NCBI GenBank assembly: GCA_027625915.1
Contig: JANTQA010000032.1
Span: 9,176,001-9,240,000, forward strand
Length of the DNA: 64,000 bases
From: Anaeramoeba flamelloides
Taxonomy: Eukaryota > Metamonada > Anaeramoebidae
Reading direction: 5' to 3'
Part shown: piece after piece, positions 37,314 to 48,966 of the stretch
How the letters are laid out: each line of letters begins with the position of its first letter
Position numbering within the stretch: the stretch's first letter is position 1
Notes under the pieces: model-generated
What the model was told of the DNA's origin: nothing
What the model saw: the letters and a program-made list of their open reading frames with translations, nothing else
The model's database searches: none
Translations under genes and position numbers: made by a program

Positions 37314-37348
37314 TTAATAATAAAAGTTAATTAAGAAAAAATGATTTT
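37314..37348 (-). promoter_or_regulatory. Shared histone promoter element, H4 copy
   Basis: 35 bp ending 21 nt upstream of the H4 ATG. On the coding strand it begins AAAATCATTTTTT and ends TTAACTTTTATTATTAA. It matches the element upstream of H3 at 32 of 35 positions without gaps. Position and conservation suggest a core promoter or initiator region; function is inferred. Confidence 0.7.
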
Positions 37349-37506
37349 AATTTTTTCAATATTGTTTTAATTTCAAAAATCTTGTGAAAACATACGTTTT
37401 ATTGGTTTGGTTTGAGTTAACTTTTTTATTAATTCTAAATCTCATTGAAAAACTAAATATGATTTTTTCTATGTAGATCTTTTGAATACTTTATGGTTTT
37501 GTTATC

Positions 37507-37625
37507 AATGAATAAAGAGATTAAAAAATTTGAAAAAATAATCCAATAATTTTCCGATTTACCTTATTAATAATAATTATAAATTTTAAAACTGATAATA
37601 TTCAACTAATCTACATTCACTAACA
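37507..37625 (-). promoter_or_regulatory. Inverted arm upstream of H4
   Basis: About 120 bp that pairs as an inverted repeat with 38008-38127. The best-conserved part spans ATAATCCAATAATTTTCC, GATTTA, TTATTAATAAT and TATAAATTTTAAAACTGATA. Its outer edge lies 215 bp from the H4 ATG, almost the same distance as its partner from the H3 ATG. It could be a duplicated regulatory region or the terminal repeat of an inserted element. Confidence 0.7.
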
Positions 37626-38007
37626 AAAACTAGAAAATAGAATCTAATACTTTGTTGGTTTAGAGAACAAGTAACTCTAACTTGAAAAATGAATTGGTGA
37701 TTTCTTTTTTATAAATGATATATTTTGTACTGTTTTCACACTATAGAATTTTTAGTTTTTAGTGAGCAAAAAATTGATGTAATAAAAGTTTAGATCAGCA
37801 CATATTATCAAACTCATTGAACACCAAATTATTCAAAAATTGGTTCCCATGAAAGCAATATATTAACTAGAACTTCTTTTAAATTTTTAAACAGTTAATT
37901 TAAAAAAAAAAATATTTTTACATTTTTTAAGAGGATTTAATTATCTTTATCTTTTGAATAACAATTTCTTACAAATCACTTAAAAAAAATCCTATACTAG
38001 CAGACTT

Positions 38008-38127
38008 TTTGAATTTTTGATGTTTGTTGAATGTTATCAGTTTTAAAATTTATAAATATTATTAATAAGATAAATCGGAAAATTATTGGATTATTTTTTC
38101 ATTTTTTTTATATCCATTTATTCATTC
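38008..38127 (+). promoter_or_regulatory. Inverted arm upstream of H3
   Basis: Reverse-complement partner of 37507-37625; outer edge 223 bp from the H3 ATG. The 380 bp between the arms are unique in the window. Confidence 0.7.
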
Positions 38128-38295
38128 AAGAAATTCATAATAAAAAACTCAATTAAAATATTACAAATGAATTTTGTTGGAATAATTTCAACTGGTTTAA
38201 GTTTTAAATCATTGATAAAATACAATACTAGTGGACCAACTAATTATCGGTTTCACAAATTTGTTTCCTATATTTAAACTTTTGATAACAAAAAA

Positions 38296-38330
38296 AAAAT
38301 CATTTTTTATTTTTTAACTTTTATTATTAA
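38296..38330 (+). promoter_or_regulatory. Shared histone promoter element, H3 copy
   Basis: 35 bp ending 19 nt upstream of the H3 ATG, matching the H4 element at 32 of 35 positions. Just upstream both genes also have a TTTCACAA block (GGTTTCACAA at about 38249 here). Confidence 0.7.
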
Positions 38331-38349
38331 TTAAACATTTTAATTAAAA

Positions 38350-38895
38350 ATGGCAAGAACAAAACACGCAGGACAAAAAGGAACTAAAGGACAAAAAGGA
38401 CAAAAAGGAAGAAAATCCACAGGAGGAAAAGGACCAAAAAAAGGACAAAAAGGACAAAAAGGTAGAAAGGGGCAAAAAGGACGTAAAGGAACCAAGGGAC
38501 AAAAAGGACAAAAAGGTAGAAAAGGTACCAAAGGAACAAAGGGTACCAAGGGAACAAAAGGAACCAAAGGTGCTAAAGGAGAAAAAGGTACCAAAAGACC
38601 AAGAAGATACAGACCAGGTACAGTTGCCTTGAGAGAAATCAAAAAATACCAAAAATCAACCGAATTACTTTTAAGAAAGCTTCCTTTCCAAAGACTCGTC
38701 AGAGATATTGCACAAGAATACAAAGGTGATCTTCGTTTCCAAAGCGCAGCAATCGCTGCTTTACAAGAAGCCACCGAAGCCTATGTTGTTGGTGTTCTCG
38801 AAGATACTAATCTCTGTGCCATCCACGCTAAAAGAGTCACCATTATGGACAGAGATCTCTCTTTAGCTGTTAAAATTCGAGGAGACAAACTCTAA
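38350..38895 (+). CDS. H3: Histone H3 variant with expanded Gly-x-Lys tail
   Basis: 181 aa, intronless; canonical H3 is near 136. The globular part is clearly H3: [55 protein letters not shown]. The start ARTK is kept, as is RKSTGGK with its K9, S10 and K14 equivalents, but about 15 residues separate them. The rest of the tail (K18 to K36 region) is replaced by GxK triplets: 22 in all, mostly GQK, GTK and GRK. K27 and K36 have no clear equivalents; the K79 equivalent (EYKGDLR) is present. At DNA level the tail is a 9-bp minisatellite (GGAACMAAR, GGACAAAAA), which explains its length and the open antisense frames across it. The C-terminus [15 protein letters not shown] departs from PKDIQLARRIRGERA. 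It may be the main H3 or a special variant. Confidence 0.96.
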   Translation: MARTKHAGQKGTKGQKGQKGRKSTGGKGPKKGQKGQKGRKGQKGRKGTKGQKGQKGRKGTKGTKGTKGTKGTKGAKGEKGTKRPRRYRPGTVALREIKKYQKSTELLLRKLPFQRLVRDIAQEYKGDLRFQSAAIAALQEATEAYVVGVLEDTNLCAIHAKRVTIMDRDLSLAVKIRGDKL

Positions 38896-39759
38896 GATCT
38901 TTTCTCGATTGCTTTTTCTTCAAAATAAATTAATTATTTTTTTTTTTGTTATTTTAGTTTTTATTTTTGTTGTTGTTGTGTTTATTTTGTTGATTTTCAA
39001 GTAATTTCTTTAAACGTGATCCCAATTTGTGATTTTCCATTAATTTATTTTAATTCACTAATGAAGACTAAAAGAGTTGATTTTTCGATTTTATACAAAT
39101 AACGCCAGTTATTCTGCTATTTTTTTTCATATAATCCAAATTTTATGTTATTAGTTGATACATAATAATTGGTTACAGTTGTTTCCCTTAAGGGACTTAT
39201 CCCGAATAAATTTTTTTACCTAAATTTAATAGAGATTAAGAAAATTAATTACCAATTACTTAGATTGAAAGGCCATGTTTATTTTCAATACTAAACATAT
39301 TTCGAGATAAGGAATCCTCATTTAGAAATTGTTCAAAAAAAAATAATATAGACTAGTTCCTTACAAATAAAAAAAATTTTATTTTTTTTTAAGTATTGGT
39401 TTTGGCTTTTACATTAATGAGTTTAAGGATAATTATTAATGAAAAAGAACTTTTTTATTTATTTTTCTTTTTATTGTTGTTTTTTCAACGACTCAGGAAC
39501 AAAATAATCATTTTTTTTCATTTATAAGAAAGGATTGTAATTCAAAAAGCCATATAAGCTCAATAAAATATGTTACAACCAAAACTAAAGCATTGACCAC
39601 TTGCAAGAAAAGAACACAATATAATATAAAATAGGACAAAAATTAAAAATTAAAGACTGATTTTTTTTATTCGTTTATGTGTTATAAAGTAATTATAATT
39701 AGAAAAAATTGATAAATTATAAATAATAATAAAAAAATAAATTAAAATTTTTAATCTTA
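38896..39759. other. Convergent H3-TBC intergenic region
   Basis: AT-rich sequence between two 3' ends. An AATAAA-type signal is present shortly after the H3 stop (near 38922). Nothing else is recognised. Confidence 0.6.
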
Positions 39760-42700
39760 TTAATTTTTTAAATGGCTTTGTGCATGTTCATATTGGATTT
39801 TCCAAGTGTAAGCCTGTGCCAGAACGATTTTAAGTTCTTCTTCTGTCCATTCATATATTGGTAATTTTTGAAGAAATACTAAAACATTTTGTTCTGATAA
39901 TTTTTGTATTTCTTTAGAAAAATAAACCAATATGGAATCACACACAAAGACATGGAACACTGCAAAGCCATCACTTTCAGCAAAATATGTATCCCATAAA
40001 CGGACTAAAAGATCAGACGAAAATTCTCGTGTTAATAGGCAATTCATCCAACGAAAAGCAAACTGAAGAAATTGCACATCATTTTTTATCAAATGTTTAT
40101 GTAAAGGTTCTATTAATTAAGAAGAGTTGATGAATTTCATAAAATCATTAAAAAAAAAAAAAAAAAATTTTACAAAAAAAAAAGAAAGATCTTGAAAAAT
40201 AAATATCATAAAATTATTCTGAAAAGTTAATTTTAATTATTTACCATCTATATGGTGAATAAAGTTTTGCATATCAAATATCATCCTCTGAATCCCAGGA
40301 TTTGCAAAGGTATAATTATCTTGTATCCCATCCAACAACTTGGTAAAACACCAATAGATATCTGCTTCAAGGTTTAAAAGTGATTCTTCTGGAATTTTAT
40401 CAACATCTACCTTTTCTGGATCTTGTTCTATAAAATTTATTACATTTATTTTAATTGAAAAAAAAAAAAAAAATACAAATATAATTATAAAAATGAGTAT
40501 ACTAGTTTTAACAAAAGTTTTTCGTGTTAAAATGAAAAAAACAAAAAAATTATCAATTATTATTTTTTATTAAATAATAGCTGATACAAAAAATGCTTGA
40601 TAAAGAAAAAGAAGACCAAATTAATAACCTTTAATTTATTAATAAAATATTCATGACACAACGCAGTGGTCTTAACTTAATTATGGGATTAGCTCAAAAA
40701 GAAAAGAAAAAAAAAAATAAATAGGGAGAATTACTAATTTTTCTAAAAAGCCATTTCCAAAACCATGGGGAAAATTTATTTTAAAACATCTTTCTTAAAT
40801 ACAATTCTATTATAACTGCTTATACACACACAATCACCATTTAACAGTCATTTTTTTTTTTTACCCATCAGAACAATCCAATTTACTTGTTTGCATGAAA
40901 TTAGTTTAAATAAAAAATATGAAAGTTTCTGATCGTAATTTTATATGATAATTTTTTAAGGCTGTGAAAATTGGTGATTATCTTTTTTCTCCATTGATTA
41001 TAAAAATTATTTTCTAAAGAGATTTCATCATGAAAAAATTTCCAATAGAAGGAAAAATATATAACTGAAAATTTATTGTTTTAAAAAAACCATCTGTATA
41101 CTTTTCGTATTGTCAAATTTTTTATTAAATTTTGAATGTTTTCAAAAAAAAAGTGTGATAATTTTTTTTCCATTTTTTGGGAAATATTTTGATGAACATA
41201 TTTTGAAATATATCCAATAGACACTGATTTAATTGGTGGTAATATTCAACCCGATTTTATATTACCAATTTACGAATACCCCCACTACTTTGATAATATT
41301 TTTTGTGAAATGTAAAAAGTAATTACCCACTTTTTTGGAAATATAGTAGGGAAAAAATACCGGACATGAAAAAAATCCCGGACAAGATTTTTAATTGTGA
41401 ATATTAGTAAAATTTTTGTCTAATTTCAATGAAATCCTTATTATAAATAACCAATTTTTTTATGAGATTAGTAATAAACCTACCTAAAGTTCATCAAAGT
41501 AAGGTGTCTCTAGAATACTTGAGTAATTGTTTGATAGCCTAATGTTAATAAACTTTTTTTGAAAAACAATCGAGTTTTATTGAGGTTTACTAGAGTTTGG
41601 AAAATGATAATTTTTCTTCTTGTTTTTTGATTGATTGAATGGTGTTTTGAACAAGTGTGATTTCATCAATCATCATTCTAATAAGTGGGGGGGGTTATAA
41701 TTGAAAAAGTTCGATTCTTAAAAAAAGGAATTTGATTGTAAATAGCTGAAATTACATAATAATTTTACTAATATTCACAATTAAAAATCTTGTCCGGGAT
41801 TTTTTTCATGTCCGGTATTTTTTTCACTGCTCTACCTTAAAAAAAATTAATAAATATGAGTACTATCATTAATTTTGTTTTTGAGATTAAAAAACTAATA
41901 AACAAATCACATGATCAAAATTTCTAATATTTTTTGATCAAAGTGCAATCAAAATTTCAATTCTCAGAAAGATTGTTCAAAGTTTGAAAATTTCAAAAAA
42001 ATATTTTTTTAAAAATTGATTTTGGTTTTATTTTTTAAGGGGACAAAGTACATTTTACCAATTTTGAGTGCCAAGTTTATGTGAAACCGAATTATTCAAA
42101 TCATATCTTTAAGCCAAATACATTAATATTTTGTTAAATATGAGAGTGGAACATATCCTAGTATAATATATTTTCATACCAATTAAAAAATGGAAATCCA
42201 AAAAAATGAAAAAATTGAGCTTGAAAAAATAAATAAAAATCATTTATTTTAATCTTATCGGTAAAATTTGATATAATTACTTCTTTTTCTTTACTTGGCT
42301 TTATTTTTAATTCTTAATGGAAAAACTTATATTTGAAAAATTTTTGATTAACAAAATTACTTTTTGTTTTTATGGAATTTCCAAAATGAATTTAAAAATC
42401 CTTTTTTCATTTAATTCATTTAATTCTAGTTTTGGTTCAAGAAAATGGGATATTTTTTAAATTCCTCTTCAGAAATAAATATTTATTGGATGTATTTTAA
42501 TTTGATTTGAGAATTATTTAGTTTTACATTAATTGCGAAAACTCAAAATAATTCTGGTGTTGCTTTTAATTTTTTACTCATTTTTCTTTTTCTTCGGGTT
42601 GAACTTTTGTAGTTGTTTTTGGATTTCGAGAATTCAATTCCTTTATTTTAATCTTTGAAAAAGTATTTTTTGTTTTTGGCTTTGTTTTATAAAATCTTTT

Positions 42701-45700
42701 GAAATTAGAATTTTGAAAACAAATTTGTAAAAAACACCTTTGGTTAAATAACAAATAAATAGTAATGGCGAGAGAAATACAATGTCATAACTTGTTAAGA
42801 TTCATACAAATTAAGAAGATAAAGAAAATATATCTTCGAAAATAGAATTTGGTTGAATTTATTTTTTTTCATTCTTGATTTCTACAAATTTATTTGGAAA
42901 GGTGAACTTTCTTGTTTGGTCTACAAAAACAAAAGATTTGCTTCAAATGCACACTTTCTCTTGTCTATTTTTTTTTTTGTTTATGAATAATTTCAAGTTT
43001 TCCCCATAAACATATTTCAAGATCCAAAACATAATTTAATAAAACCAAAAATTTAATCAAAAAAAATATTCAAAACATTAAAGATTCAACTTTGGTTTAC
43101 TTGAGGTTCGCTTTCAATCCACAAATAGAGCAGTGAACTGGTATTTTGGTTTCAAAGTTTCAATATCCCATTACACTCAAAAGATCTTTTTTTTTCAGTA
43201 AGGTTGTATCAATTAAATTTTTTAAAAATGGTAAAATGTAACTACTTCCTTAAATCAACTTTTTCCAATTTTTTAATTTTTTGAAAATTATTTGTAGAGA
43301 AGTTTAGAACAATTTTAAGATGATGACTTAAATTAAGAATAAAGAGATTAATAAAAATTATCTTTTGATTATTATCAAAAAAAATAGAAAATAATTTGTT
43401 TTTAATTATTTTTTTTCACAAAATCAAATTATTTTGTAAAGTAGGGTAATGAATAAAAAGATTATTACAATTATTTTTGAAAAGTGATAATATACCCATT
43501 TTATCCTTTAAAGTTTTTTTTTTTTTGAAGCTGCTGCTTATTAGTAGATGAGAAAATATTTTTTTTTATAATAAACTTTAATAATTTCTATTTAAATAAA
43601 TCCAAGTAATAAAATTTAAATGAAAAGTTTTATAACTCTCGATTAACATTAATTATCTTTCTAAAGGACCTCTTCCTTTTTTTTTTTTTAAATAAAAAAA
43701 GAAAAAAATCAAAAAATATTTGTAAGAACACAAAAAAGTTGAAATTTTGAACTCTATTTTTTTGATCAAAACTCCAAAATTTTTACAAAATGAAAAATTT
43801 GGTTAAACATCAACCAAACATATTCCATATTATTAGTACACATCTGAACATTCATTCTTTGTTCTTTTAAAAACACAATTAAGCAAGCCACTTAAAAATT
43901 TGTTTCCTTATCTTTCATTTCTTGATTTGAATCAAGAATTAAAAAAAAAAAAAAATCCAAAATTTGACAATTAAATTGAATAAATAAAATAAAAAATATC
44001 AGAGTATCTAGAATTTCATAAAGATAAAAAAATAATCTTTAAGAATTTTTAATTTGCAAACATTAATAAATAATCGAGCCCCTTTAGCAATTTTGATTTT
44101 TGGTGATATCTCAGTTTAGCAAAAGTATATTACATAAAGTAATTTAATTCATTATTTGAAGGGGAAAAAACAAAATAAAGAAATAGATTTTACCTTCTTT
44201 AATATAGTCCTGAAAAAAGGTGTAAAAAAATGGAGTAACCAAGTCATTCATCCCCTGAACGTATCCACTTGCTGGGTGACGCACACTCCAAATATATAAA
44301 ACCTGTTTATATATATTATTGATTTTAGGATTTTGAATTAATTTCGAATCTATTAATTATTTAAAGAATTAGAAAATAAAATATTATAAATTATTTAATA
44401 TCAGAAATATAAAAAAAAAATTCAAATTTATTTTATTTTTTTTATTATTTAATGTAGGAGTTGTTAATTTCCTTTTATTTACCGTTAGATTTTCCTAAAA
44501 TTTTATTTAGAAATTGCTTTAAAGACTCAAAAATAAAGTAATTATACACTAGGACTTAATTAAAATTTTGAATTTTTTTTTTGTAATAACATCAAGACTA
44601 TTGTTTTTTTTTTAATATATTGGTCATATTAATTTTTTTTAATTCAGATATCGAGATTTTATGATTATTTTCATAGGTTGGGCAATTCCATAGAAAATTA
44701 TAAAAATCTTTTATGGTATCTAAATTATTTATTTTTTTTGGATAATTCGACAAAATTTTGATTTATTTTTATTTATAATACAAGAGGATCTATTTAAATA
44801 ATTTGTAAAATTTCCGAGTTATAAAATCGAAGTAGAACCCTTCCATTTTAAATATATTTTGTCTTTAGGGGTTCCAGAATTTGAAAGAATTTAGAAAAAT
44901 AAAAGATTTTATCCAATCCTTTCAAATTCTGGAAAACCTAACGGAACTGGATAATTTTTAATTTGGTCACGCAAACGATACACTTATTATTTTATTATAA
45001 TATTTTTTCTTCTCTTTTTTTATTTTGATTTTAGTAAATTTTCTTTAATTACCCCCCTCTCTCTCAATAATAAATAATAAAATGATTATTTTTTCTAAAT
45101 TGTTTAATAGTGTGGCTATTGTGTAAAAAAAGTGAGGAATGAAAAAAAAAGCGAGGGATTTTTTTTTTTTTTGAAATTTTATAAATTTAATTAAAAACCT
45201 TAGTAAAAATGATCAAATTCACAATAATTTTTTGAAACTAATAAGAACTCAAAACAGAATTGAAGCCTTTTACCAAGTATAGTATTTATTAGATTCTCTT
45301 TGTTTGAATTTCATCAAGATCGTCCAAGTATAATGTTATAGAATTAAATACTTTATTTTAATACTAAATATTACTGAAAATGAAGATTTTTCACTTTTTT
45401 TTTGATTCCTCATTTGTTTTTCACAACAGTGACATACCAAACGATTCAAATATTTGATTTTATTATCTGTAATATGCTTTTTTTTTTTTTTTTTTTTTTT
45501 TTAGTATTTTTTCTCAATTTTAAGTGCATTTAAAAACATACATTAACCCCAGGGTTCTAAGTCATATAATTATTTTGAATGATATCTGATAATAAAAATA
45601 TTTAATTATCAAATTATTATTATTTTTTTAATAAAAAAACAATAAAGGAAAATAATTGAGATGTGGTTTAGTCCCATTAAATATCAACTTTGAATACCGA

Positions 45701-48700
45701 CTAAAGAAAGAATTCAATTATTGAACTTTTTTTTCCGTTTATTAGTATTATTTTTTGTTTTCAATAGAGGAATTATTTGGACATTTCTTATTTTAAAATG
45801 AATTTACAAACAAAACAATAAAAAAATAAGAGTGATCAAAAATTTCCCAAAAGAAATATTAAAACAATTTAAAATGTTCAAACCTATCTACAAAACAGTT
45901 GATAAACTTAAATAGACCAATTTTCAGGAACATTTTAAAAACCTTTTTGCTAACACCTTTTTAAAAAGACTTTAAGTACTCCATATTTTTTGCTCTGTAG
46001 GCATTGTAATACAATACTTTAATGAATAAAAATGATTTAAAAAAATGCAAATTAAAAGAAAGTCAAAATTTAGCATTTTTTAGGATTTGAATGAAAACAT
46101 TAATAAAATATTTATTGATCCATAAAATTTAAAGAATTTTGGAACAAAACACAAAGCAAATTTAAAATCGATTTTTTTTTTTGAGATTGTGCCTGGGTTC
46201 GATCTAAGTTATTTTTGAGTATATCAATAAATTCACCATAAGCAAACTATGAGACAATTGAAAATAATTTGATTGGAACTAGCAGCACGTGGATTTTAAT
46301 TTTCTAACCTTTTCAAGTTAAATTTCAATTTGAATAGTAAAAATGTTTGAACCCAAATGACAAAAATTTTGAAAATTAAACCTAAAATTTAAAATTTAGC
46401 AAGAACTCTTTCGGTTCAGCATTCTTTTAAGTCAATAAATGTGTTTTTAGTCATAAAAGCAAAATTCACCTACCATGCAACTCATATTTCCTTTAAGGGG
46501 TTAGCGTCTACTACCAAGAAGCCTAAGATAAAAGCTTGTCGCGATTGAAGGTAAAAACCATCTTTGTTTTATATGGTTCAAATATCTCGAAAAAATTGAT
46601 TAGTCAAGTATTAATCTTTGTTTATCTCATCTATTAAAAATGCTCCAAAGTATTAGTAAAAAAAACCCAACAATTTTCGAAAAAAACCTTCGTTTTGAAA
46701 CAAAACTTAAAGTATGAATTATCAATATTAAGACTCCAAGGTTTCAAAATATCTTTCTTAAATTTGTGGCGAAATGTAGATTAATCAATAAAAAATATAG
46801 ATTTTTATTAAAAATTAAATAATTAACTTTGGAGATTTTTTTTTCAAATTATTTTACATATATTGTAAATATATTGAAAATGCATTGAAAATACAACTAG
46901 CACCATAGAAGGGAAACAAAAAAAAACAATCTTTATCACAAATATAAATATTACGGTCTCAAAAATAGAGTTTTTTTTTTAAAAATTTGGTTTTAAGGAC
47001 TATGTTTCCAGCCTAGAGGGTATTGAATTATTGTGTTATTTTATATTCACTTCTCAAAAAGAATTTTCATTCTGAAAAAATTAGATAAAAAAATTTACTA
47101 GTTTCGAAGTTTAAAAATCAAACACAAACAAAAAAAAAAAAAATCAAATAGATTTTTAAAGCAAAATTTTATAAAAAAATTGACTATAAGGTATTTTCAA
47201 CTACAATTCAAAATTTAAAAATATTTCAAACTTGTAAAAGTAACTAAAAACAATATTTAGAAAAGCTTGAGGAATTTTTTTGTGTTTATAAATTTGAAAT
47301 GCAAATTATGGAAATAAAATCAAATTTTGACAGGATCGAATAAAGGTAAAATTGTGAAAATTGTTGGAATTCTGAAAATTTCCCATTTTTTTGTAAATGA
47401 AATTCTATTTGGGTAAATTTAACTGAGATTACAGAACTCTTTCAAGAGCACGTTTATCCATAATTTTACCGTTTTGACTCGAAAACGTAGCCCTTTGAAC
47501 TATCATATTTGCTCCTGTTCAGTTTTTATACTAATAATTATTGAGTTAAATATTTAAATTAAAAAATCTCAAAAAAATAGATACTTTTTGGAAGTTCTAA
47601 ATCTAAATTTTTAAATCCTTTAATACTATTATTTTGGCTTCTATTTTTAGATTTGAAAAAGCAATTTAACAAAAGGAAAATGTCAAAATGATAATTTTTA
47701 GAATTGTGATCATCAGTAAAAAATCAAATAATTTATTGTGCAATAATATGTTATAATCGAATTTTTCCGAGTCATTTGGACTCATGGAGCATTAATATCA
47801 TTTGCTTTCAATTACAGCATACTTTAATTATAGACGAATCCATGATAGACGATAATCTCTTAAATCAACAAATATGTTTTTAGTCACAAAAGCAATCTGA
47901 ACAGAAAATAAAATATTAATAGTCCTTAAATTTTTTTTCAATTTCCCTTTTTTATAAAACCCCACCACCAAACAAATGTGTGTATTGTGAGATAATTCAA
48001 GTTTCTGTTTTAATACAATCAAAGATTTTTGTAAAAATAATTTTGAAAAAATCAGTCCCTGAAATAGGCTAATTTTCAAAAAAGAATGACACAAAAAAGA
48101 TGGGTGTACATGTTTTTAGCCTTAGTGGGTGCTTTATTGAATTAAAAATTTTCTTTTTCTTTTTGTTGTTTAGGTGTCAAACCAATGAGAAACAAAAGTT
48201 GTCAATTAACAACCAAAATTCCATATTTGATTAAATAAAAAAGCCGTTTATTTGAAAAAAGAAAAATAAATACAAACCTGAACACGTCCTTGGAAGATCC
48301 AATTCTAACTGGTGAAGCGTATTCTTTTCAAATTTATTTCGTTGAATTTTTTCATGAATTAATTTCGAGACAGCTTCTCTATATTCTTTTCTTTTCCTTT
48401 CCAATGTTGTTGCCCTTCGTGATTTGTTTACAGGTAAATAACCTTTAAGTAATTTGTTATTAAAAATACCAAGACAGTTTTGAATTAATAAGAAAGAAAT
48501 ATTAAAATATTGATCCGAAAGATATGAAACAGTTACCAAAATGAACACAAAAAAAAAAAAAAAAAAATTGTGTTTATATTTCAATAAAGCTCCAAAAAAA
48601 AATTAATTTACCTAATAAAATTTTCCAGGTTAAAGATCGGAGTCGTTTTGGAATTCCTGACCAAGACAAACTTCTCAAGTTTTCAATTTCAATTATTTCC

Positions 48701-48966
48701 TGATCAAGAACTTTTAAAAATTTTTGTTCACGGCTTGAGATTGTTTTTTTAATTTTTTCTTTTTCTTTTTCTTTTTCAATTTTTTTTGACTTTTTTGTGA
48801 TCTTCTTTTTGTTTTCCTTTTCGTTTTTGTTTTTCTTCTTTGTCTTCTTCCCAGAAAGTGATTGATTGATTTTTTTTTTTGAATGAGATTTTGGTTTTTC
48901 TTTTTCTTGTTCCTTTTCCTTTACTTTTTCTGGAATTTTTTCAACCTTTGTTTTTTTTTTACTCAT
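39760..48966 (-). CDS. TBC-domain Rab GTPase-activating protein, TBC1D22/Gyp1 type
   Basis: Stimulates GTP hydrolysis by Rab GTPases (Ypt1 for yeast Gyp1), at Golgi-associated membranes in known relatives. Six exons: 48966-48612, 48442-48278, 45466-45438 (29 nt), 44302-44194, 40427-40245 and 40109-39760, in frame, 396 aa. Residues 1-80 are a Lys/Glu-rich low-complexity leader. The TBC domain follows: LSWSGIPKRLRSLTWKIL, GYLPVNKSRRATTLERKRKE, LDLPRT (Arg finger, R170), then LYIWSVRHPASGYVQGMNDL (Gln finger, Q199), ADIYWCFTKLLDGIQDNYTF, FAFRWMNCLLTREF, VRLWDTYFAE. Both catalytic fingers are intact. The 29-nt exon gives DNKIKYLNRL before VLYIW; the alignment is about 7 residues shorter than Gyp1 here, so another microexon in phase 1 may be missing. 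The two largest introns (2.8 and 3.8 kb) carry families R, E, B and S. Confidence 0.92.
40746..41346 (+). mobile_element. Family E element (copy 2, in a TBC-gene intron)
   Basis: Relative of 32146-32745, same orientation. Right end reads ACCCACTTTTTTGGAAATAT, inverted to the left-end plan TTTCCAAAA. It abuts a family-B element at its right end. Antisense to the host gene. Confidence 0.72.
41344..41834 (-). mobile_element. Family B inverted-repeat element (copy 2)
   Basis: 491 bp, the reverse-orientation counterpart of 26590-27081, alignable without large gaps. Termini TAGTAGGGAAAAAATACCGG and CCGGTATTTTTTTCACTGCT then CTA. It contains a G9 run where copy 1 has a shorter tract. Inserted exactly at the edge of a family-E element. 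Confidence 0.92.
42195..43262 (+). repeat. Long duplication S, copy 2 (without the family-A insertion)
   Basis: Same orientation as 11705-12990. It lies in a TBC-gene intron. The site corresponding to the family-A insertion in copy 1 is empty near 43070. Confidence 0.75.
44865..44955 (+). repeat. Palindromic family-Q fragment
   Basis: CAGAATTTGAAAGAATT is inverted about 30 bp later as AATCCTTTCAAATTCTG, followed by GAAAACCTAACGG, the family-Q flank. Located in a TBC-gene intron. Confidence 0.55.
45108..45436 (+). mobile_element. Family D inverted-repeat element
   Basis: 329 bp. Ends TAGTGTGGCTATTGTGTAAA and, on the other strand, TATGTCACTGTTGTGAAAAA, both continuing to GTGAGGAATG/ATGAGGAATC and an A run. 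Non-coding, TA-flanked. Its right end overlaps the splice donor of the 29-nt TBC exon (45437 on the minus strand). Confidence 0.78.
46491..47865 (+). mobile_element. Family R inverted-repeat element (copy 4)
   Basis: About 1.37 kb. Left end CTTTAAGGGGTTAGCGTCTA; right end ATAGACGAATCCATGATAGA then CGATAATCTCTTAAA. Internal blocks align with 16821-17585. Located in the first large TBC intron. Confidence 0.7.

Noticed and set aside
38340-38774. Two long antisense frames over the H3 tail
   Set aside because: Proline/phenylalanine- and serine/leucine-rich translations arise from the 9-bp repeat of the H3 tail read backwards.
48050-48075. Candidate TBC exon starting after TTTCAG with GTDFFKIIFTKIFD
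   Set aside because: No donor in the right phase; the 29-nt exon at 45466-45438 fits splice signals and frame on both sides.
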